From positions 1 to 20,151 of the forward strand of contig LRSR01008223.1 of assembly GCA_001579985.1 (NCBI GenBank): a stretch of DNA of 20,151 bases, in the 5' to 3' direction. Shown piece by piece: positions 18,350 to 20,151 of the stretch (position 1 is its first letter; each line of letters starts with the position of its first letter). This stretch comes from Hypsibius dujardini. Lineage: Eukaryota; Tardigrada; Eutardigrada; Parachela; Hypsibiidae. A program made the translations under genes and the position numbers. The notes beneath the pieces were generated by a model, which saw only the letters and a program-made list of their open reading frames with translations, did no database searches and was not told where the DNA came from.

Positions 18350-19278
18350 TCCCTCTTCCTCTCTTCCTCTCTTTAATCCAACATGTCACATACATGTATA
18401 TTAGTGCTTTCATGCTCCTGGCATGGCAATTTACCGCAGAGAAATGACATATTTTCACGGAAATCGGTTAAATTTGGTGTAGAATAATGACAATTTGTCC
18501 TGAAAGAGTGCAGGAATTGTTGTGCTAAAATGGCCTGATAATTTTCCGCAGAGAAGTGAAAACAAATCGTTCAAAAAAATATGAAATTCCGCGAAGAAGA
18601 AGGGAAGATTTTGGTGTAGAATATTTACAGCCATTTTGGATAAGAAGTTTTAGCAGAAAACAATTCATGATATCTCGCAGAAAAACGTGAGGGAGTTTGC
18701 GGAAACACGCGTACCTGTTGTGCATTCCGCTTGGCGTGTTCGTTCAACGCGGACAGCCAGATATCCGCAAACTCCGGCGTGGTGTTGTACCGGTGGTACA
18801 GCCAATTAAGCACACTGTTCACCCAGTCCGAGCCCTCCTCGCTGTAGTTGATCAGTTTCACCCTGGCCTGCAAGGTCTCCGACGGCGTCGTCATGGACGT
18901 CCCACCACCACCGGAGGACGCTGATCCGGAAGTTGCCAACACATCCGGCCGAACTGCGGGACTATAATGGTTCCCTGCCCCAGGCGTGGAAGTCCGTGAC
19001 GGCGACGAAGCCGATGAAGTCACCGATTTCGGCGGTACATACGGTTGCCGGACCGCCGGCTGGACATCATCCCCGCGGTAGCGTATCAAGAGGTCCTTGA
19101 TGTGATCGGTTGCGAAATAGACGATCCCCGCGACCACAATCCACCCCAGGAGGAGTAGCCCAAGCGGGTCCATCGCGGAGGACGATTCATCCGCGCCGTC
19201 GAGATTTAAGCTTTTCACCAGCTTCTCCGTCGTCTCGCAGATCCGATACCACACGATATTCGCCACGATATCCACCAT
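8511..19278 (-). CDS. C2CD2/C2CD2L (TMEM24)-like SMP and C2 domain lipid-transfer protein (whole gene, 13 coding exons)
   Basis: Thirteen exons (19278-18715, 15291-15196, 14589-14272, 13244-13071, 12972-12852, 12490-12379, 12286-12222, 11854-11727, 10571-10439, 10347-10172, 9861-9829, 9754-9688, 9061-8511) join to 2538 nt, or 845 residues. The family is anchored in the ER and moves phosphatidylinositol-type lipids at ER-plasma membrane contacts through its SMP domain. Seen here: a hydrophobic membrane segment at about 38-57, an SMP domain from about 145 to 355 beginning DWVNSVLNWLYHRY and ADIWLSALNEHAKR, a C2 domain at about 405-530 (YQVMVKVIRA, EPYCVIEMDE, NPVWEEKFTL, MLFEIYDRT, NFLGTAIVSL, SLTLEF) and a basic/serine-rich tail from 571. 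Vertebrate members have about 700 residues; the excess lies in linkers and tail. The choice between C2CD2 and C2CD2L orthology is open. Confidence 0.9.
9062..9687 (-). other. C2CD2-like intron 12
   Basis: 626 bp, AT-rich, bounded by GTAAAA and CTCTAG. A 70-codon plus-strand open frame at 9328-9540 is AT-rich and shows no family signature; it is treated as chance. Confidence 0.7.
9688..9754 (-). CDS. C2CD2-like exon 12 (tail)
   Basis: Acceptor TTTCTTTAG|AGCGCC, donor GGAAAAG|GTAAAA, phases 0/1, 67 nt. It encodes the acidic segment SATIDGHMGDLDGSSLYDAD (641-660). Its last G joins exon 13 to give GKG-RKRK. Confidence 0.8.
9829..9861 (-). CDS. C2CD2-like exon 11 (33-nt microexon)
   Basis: Acceptor CATATATAG|ACCCTG, donor GTGGTG|GTAACC, phases 0/0. 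It encodes TLLSVPKVRVV (630-640). The frame stays open with or without it, so inclusion may be optional. It is supported by good splice sites and GC-biased codons in an AT-rich intron, but an 11-codon exon is hard to prove by eye. Confidence 0.68.
9862..10171 (-). other. C2CD2-like intron 10
   Basis: 310 bp, very AT-rich, bounded by GTATGT and TATATAG. Nothing recognisable inside. Confidence 0.7.
10172..10347 (-). CDS. C2CD2-like exon 10 (tail)
   Basis: Acceptor AACAATAG|GGTCGACC, donor AAACTG|GTATGT, phases 1/0, residues 572-629. It encodes a proline/serine-rich segment with RSHSEDIPLTDN and ends KPKRKL. No domain is recognised; the sequence looks disordered with possible phosphorylation sites. 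Confidence 0.82.
10439..10571 (-). CDS. C2CD2-like exon 9 (last C2 strand and tail)
   Basis: Acceptor TGGTTATTAG|TTCTCAG, donor CTCAAG|GTATAA, phases 0/1. It joins to give SLTLE-FSVLAGGV, completing the last C2 strand. A second AG six bases further in (TTCTCAG) is out of frame with exon 8, so the upstream AG is preferred. The rest is a Ser/Lys-rich linker. Confidence 0.82.
10682..11586. mobile_element. hAT-like foldback element with 8-bp target-site duplication
   Basis: The ends are CAAGGGCTCGTTTAGGGT at 10682 and, reverse-complemented, CAAGGGCTTGTTTACGGT ending at 11586 (16 of 18 identical). TTCAAAGC flanks both ends exactly (10674-10681 and 11587-11594); the match even runs on to TTCAAAGCCAAGG because the right flank happens to begin CAAGG. 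Eight-base duplications typify hAT transposons. Bases 10682-11159 form a long inverted repeat: the arms match for about 200 bases each around a centre near 10920. The remaining 11160-11586 may be a second, nested or tandem unit. No transposase frame. It sits in intron 8 of the C2CD2-like gene. Confidence 0.82.
11727..11854 (-). CDS. C2CD2-like exon 8 (C2 domain end)
   Basis: Acceptor TTTGCTGCAG|AGAAC, donor TTAGAA|GTGAGT, phases 1/0, residues 485-526. It encodes NFLGTAIVSLHEL, QIIPLQSRP and VSGSLTLE, matching the final C2 strands (the FLG-x-A/V-x-V-x-L and G-x-L-x-L/V-E motifs). Confidence 0.88.
11855..12221 (-). other. C2CD2-like intron 7
   Basis: 367 bp, bounded by GTGAGT and GCTGCAG. Nothing recognisable inside. 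Confidence 0.75.
12222..12286 (-). CDS. C2CD2-like exon 7 (C2 domain)
   Basis: Acceptor TTACTGCAG|CGATGTC, donor CAAAAAA|GTGAGT, phases 2/1, 65 nt. It encodes DVSPDSSEMLFEIYDRTKPQ, the C2 strand and loop equivalent to the V-(W/Y)-D-x-D loop of calcium-binding C2 domains. Only one of the usual loop aspartates remains. Confidence 0.87.
12379..12490 (-). CDS. C2CD2-like exon 6 (C2 domain)
   Basis: Acceptor GAATTTAG|TTGGAATG, donor CACACT|GTATGC, phases 1/2. It encodes GMEPYCVIEMDEPPQKHTT and GANPVWEEKFT, the C2 strands around the conserved NPxW(E/N)E-x-F motif. Its terminal CT plus exon 7's C gives Leu462. Confidence 0.9.
12491..12851 (-). other. C2CD2-like intron 5
   Basis: 361 bp, AT-rich, bounded by GTAAGT and TTTAG. 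No repeat or coding signal seen. Confidence 0.75.
12852..12972 (-). CDS. C2CD2-like exon 5 (start of C2 domain)
   Basis: Acceptor ATTTTCAG|ACGCAT, donor AACGCAG|GTAAGT, phases 0/1, residues 385-424 plus one base. YQVMVKVIRANSVGDN is the first C2 strand and loop. Its final G plus exon 6's TT gives Val425. Confidence 0.87.
13071..13244 (-). CDS. C2CD2-like exon 4 (end of SMP and linker to C2)
   Basis: Acceptor TTATACAG|CCGCCG, donor TTACAG|GTACGT, phases 0/0, 58 codons (327-384). It encodes LVQEAVKQCIQNTVTTMRL, the amphipathic helix expected at the C-terminal end of an SMP domain, then a Ser/Pro-rich linker. Confidence 0.87.
13600..14095. mobile_element. hAT-like non-autonomous element, about 496 bp
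   Basis: Begins CAGAGGCGCGTTTCCATTA and ends with the reverse complement of CAGAGGCGCGTTTCTGTTA, an inverted repeat of 17 in 19. CAG(A/G)GGCG termini are typical of hAT elements. Flanks (ctattaat, ctagatta) do not give a clean 8-bp duplication. A GC palindrome CCCCCTGGGGG occurs at 13663. No transposase. It lies in intron 3 of the C2CD2-like gene, most of which it and AT-rich sequence fill. Confidence 0.72.
14272..14589 (-). CDS. C2CD2-like exon 3 (SMP domain core)
   Basis: Acceptor ACCCAAAG|AGCATC, donor TTCACC|GTAAGT, phases 0/0, 106 codons (221-326). It encodes alternating hydrophobic strands such as IQLGFHLLATVTDARGFVT, QCFQLKMLIYMSQHGELLL and VRVRIRAPAFT, consistent with the tubular SMP beta-sheet that holds lipid. 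Third positions are strongly GC-biased relative to the flanking introns. Confidence 0.88.
14681..15028. mobile_element. Second, shorter copy of the foldback element family
   Basis: The left end CAGGGGCTCGTTCAGGGTCC and the right end (reverse complement CACGGGCTCGTTTATAGG) match the termini of the 10682 element, and the right half aligns with 10918-11159 throughout. Most of the left arm is deleted: sequence jumps from the terminal repeat straight to the centre (CATTTGCATTCATTAA). Flanking octamers (acgaggat, attgggat) agree at only 5 of 8 positions, so the duplication has decayed or the boundary is off. It lies in intron 2 of the C2CD2-like gene. Confidence 0.78.
15196..15291 (-). CDS. C2CD2-like exon 2 (SMP domain)
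   Basis: Acceptor TCCCCAG|ATGGGAATA, donor CAAATG|GTAAGC, phases 0/0, 32 codons (residues 189-220). It encodes MGILVTFDRFLP and PKIGDVRAELAADEQM, the SMP strand region with the conserved P-K-I-x-x-V-R-A pattern. Intron 1 upstream is 3423 bp. Confidence 0.87.
15784..15805. repeat. Perfect 9-bp hairpin
   Basis: AGGGACCCG, loop ATGA, CGGGTCCCT: nine perfect, mostly GC base pairs and a 4-base loop. In intron 1 of the C2CD2-like gene. Confidence 0.85.
17254..17389. repeat. 39-bp tandem repeat, about 3.5 copies
   Basis: Units at 17254-17292, 17293-17331, a truncated 19-base unit at 17332-17350, and 17351-17389, sharing CAGAAAATCTG-like cores and (A/G)AATTTGGACGAA. In the plus frame the units would read as 13-residue repeats (NLDEIQKICNLAK, NVGEMQKICSLTE) up to the truncated unit, where a stop occurs. 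Located in intron 1 of the C2CD2-like gene. Confidence 0.8.
17610..17654. repeat. Short direct repeat
   Basis: CTATGTTCGACGGTCGATT and CTATGTTCGACGGTTGATT occur back to back with a 4-base spacer (period about 22-23). Confidence 0.8.
18232..18242 (+). promoter_or_regulatory. Candidate plus-strand TATA box inside intron 1
   Basis: TATATAAAAGG is a near-ideal TATA box, followed 30-60 bases on by TCA-type initiator-like sites (ATTACTCTCACTACGC) and a long pyrimidine tract, and preceded by a GC-rich patch at 18015-18125. No convincing downstream coding frame exists, so any transcript would be antisense/noncoding. Motif evidence only. Confidence 0.25.
18311..18344. repeat. (CT)17 microsatellite
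   Basis: Seventeen CT units, continuing as an interrupted pyrimidine tract to about 18373. On the gene strand this is a (GA)n tract, about 340 bp inside intron 1. Confidence 0.95.
18715..19278 (-). CDS. C2CD2-like exon 1: membrane anchor, linker, start of SMP
   Basis: The ATG at 19278-19276 sits in a strong context (AAACCATGG) with an in-frame TAA one codon upstream. The exon encodes residues 1-188. DPLGLLLLGWIVVAGIVYFA at 38-57 is the membrane helix; it is followed by basic residues and a Ser/Pro/Gly-rich linker (about 80-135). The SMP domain starts near 145. It ends at CAACAG|GTACGC, phase 0. Confidence 0.92.
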
Positions 19279-19292
19279 GGTTTAGGGTCTAT

Positions 19293-19306
19293 AGAGAGAG
19301 AGAGAG
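19293..19306. repeat. (GA)7 run in the C2CD2-like 5' UTR
   Basis: Reads (CT)7 on the gene strand, ending 14 bases upstream of the ATG. Confidence 0.8.
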
Positions 19307-19550
19307 GGTGCTTCCTGATGTGTGTATCATCAGACACGGCGGTTAACGGTGCACGCGATTGAGGGATGAGCGAGGGTTCAAGGACCAATCACATTATTCA
19401 AGGGGCGGGACGGACCGACAGACGGACCGACAGACGGGAATGGGCGCCACATACATTCGTACGGAGAGCCAACGTTTGTTTGGACGGCGCCTCTGAGGGT
19501 CGAATTTCAGACGGGTTCTTCGTGTCGCCAATACAAAGCTTGCGTGTGTG

Positions 19551-19558
19551 TTTATATA
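19551..19558 (-). promoter_or_regulatory. Candidate TATA box of the C2CD2-like gene
   Basis: TATATAAA on the minus strand, 272 bp upstream of the ATG and about 200 bp downstream of the preceding gene's stop. Transcription would start near 19520-19530. No clear initiator is visible. A (CT)n run lies just upstream of the ATG and would be in the 5' UTR. Confidence 0.35.
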
Positions 19559-19751
19559 TGTGTGGGTGGGTCAGGTTCGTGGTTACGGTTACAGGGCGGG
19601 GGGAGCAAGCGATGAGAATCGGATGAGCTGACTGACGGAGGGGCTGAGGAAAACGGGAATAAAACGACCGGGACGTGGCGGGGATTAGGTCATGTCGCAC
19701 ACGGTGTGTGTAGCGTGTGTTTGTGTGTTGTGGTTGTTGTGTGTTTAAGCG

Positions 19752-19824
19752 CTAGGCGAGGGTGGGCGTTTCCTCTACCGGGTTCAACGGCGCGTGGATT
19801 TCTCCTCGCCGCGCAATCGGGATT
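19752..19824 (-). CDS. Putative last coding exon of an upstream gene (partial)
   Basis: The acceptor TAAATATTTCCAG|AATCCC is strong, with a pyrimidine/AT-rich tract. One base completes a phase-2 codon, then 23 codons run to TAG (IPIARRGEIHAPLNPVEETP, then TLA). The segment is GC-rich with GC-ending codons against an AT-rich intron, as in the other real exons here. The product is not recognised. The remaining exons lie beyond 20151. The alternative is a chance open segment; no AATAAA is seen downstream. Confidence 0.5.
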
Positions 19825-20151
19825 CTGGAAATATTTACAAAAACAAAAGATCGACTCATTAATTTGATTGATATCTCGGACCGCGCTCTTTCTGCCATAA
19901 TAATGTCATTTTTAAAGATTTTCTGTTTTGAGACGTGCAGACATGCTATGATAGGTGCAATAAAACATTGTAGAAAAAATGGTAAATATCCGGGGTTAAC
20001 TTCGGGAATATTAAACTCTTCGATGGTCAGCTGTACCAAACAGAAAAACTAAAAATTATTCTGATTACTAATTAATAATATTGAGTTGCTATTTAAGGTA
20101 ACATTTTTTGTGAAGTATAACGGATATTATTCAGCAAATCTATGATGGGAC
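19825..20151 (-). other. Intron of the upstream gene, running off the window
   Basis: AT-rich sequence with no coding signature upstream of the acceptor at 19825-19826. No further exon is visible up to the window edge. Confidence 0.45.

Larger units (their letters stand above)
15292..18714 (-). other. C2CD2-like intron 1 (3423 bp)
   Basis: The largest intron. It holds no convincing exon. Contents noted separately: a perfect hairpin at 15784, a 39-bp tandem repeat at 17254, a duplicated 22-23-bp segment at 17610-17654, a GC-rich patch near 18015-18125, a plus-strand TATA motif at 18232 and a (CT)17 microsatellite. First introns often hold enhancers; nothing specific can be asserted. Confidence 0.75.
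19279..19751. other. Short intergenic region: 3' flank of upstream gene, promoter and 5' UTR of the C2CD2-like gene
   Basis: 473 bp separate the upstream stop from the C2CD2-like ATG. It contains a (GA)n run at 19293-19306, a double GACGGACCGACAGACGG repeat near 19410-19437, the candidate TATA box and GT-rich tracts near 19700-19745. No gene is seen on either strand. Confidence 0.6.

Noticed and set aside
18015-18404. 129-codon plus-strand frame ending in a Ser-Leu repeat
   Set aside because: Its second half is the translated (CT)n microsatellite; composition is low complexity and no homology is recognised.

Overview
This is animal nuclear DNA. The coding segments are separated by AT-rich GT-AG introns, and both complete genes belong to animal families (Wnt antagonism and ER-plasma membrane lipid transfer). 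All three genes I can support lie on the minus strand, head to tail. The species is not identifiable from the sequence. Compact introns (many under 400 bp), a DNA-transposon-rich background and divergent linkers suggest a non-vertebrate bilaterian; this is inference.

Layout in transcription order, right to left. (1) 19752-19824 is the probable last coding exon of an unidentified gene that extends beyond the right edge. (2) 8511-19278 is a complete 13-exon gene for an 845-residue C2CD2/C2CD2L (TMEM24)-like protein: N-terminal membrane anchor, SMP lipid-transfer domain, C2 domain and a basic, serine-rich C-terminal tail. (3) 5138-8494 is an intergenic stretch with no recognisable gene. (4) 863-5137 is a complete 3-exon gene for a 517-residue secreted frizzled-related protein of the SFRP1/2/5 type: signal peptide, 10-cysteine frizzled CRD, Thr-rich linker and 6-cysteine netrin-like (NTR) domain. 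(5) 1-862 is its 3' flank and holds a 76-bp tandem repeat. For both complete genes the exons were joined by hand: every junction is GT-AG, every phase matches, and the total lengths (1554 and 2538 nt) are divisible by three.

The introns hold several non-autonomous DNA transposons. They are an approximately 820-bp element with 34-bp terminal inverted repeats in SFRP intron 2; a 905-bp hAT-like foldback element with an 8-bp target-site duplication in intron 8 of the C2CD2-like gene; a shorter relative of it in intron 2; and a 496-bp hAT-like element in intron 3. An inverted pair of a further dispersed repeat flanks SFRP exon 2, an arrangement that can favour exon circularisation or skipping. 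The two complete genes act in different places (extracellular Wnt signalling; ER-plasma membrane contacts), and nothing in the sequence links them beyond adjacency. I found no RNA gene, CRISPR array or clearly new multi-gene system.
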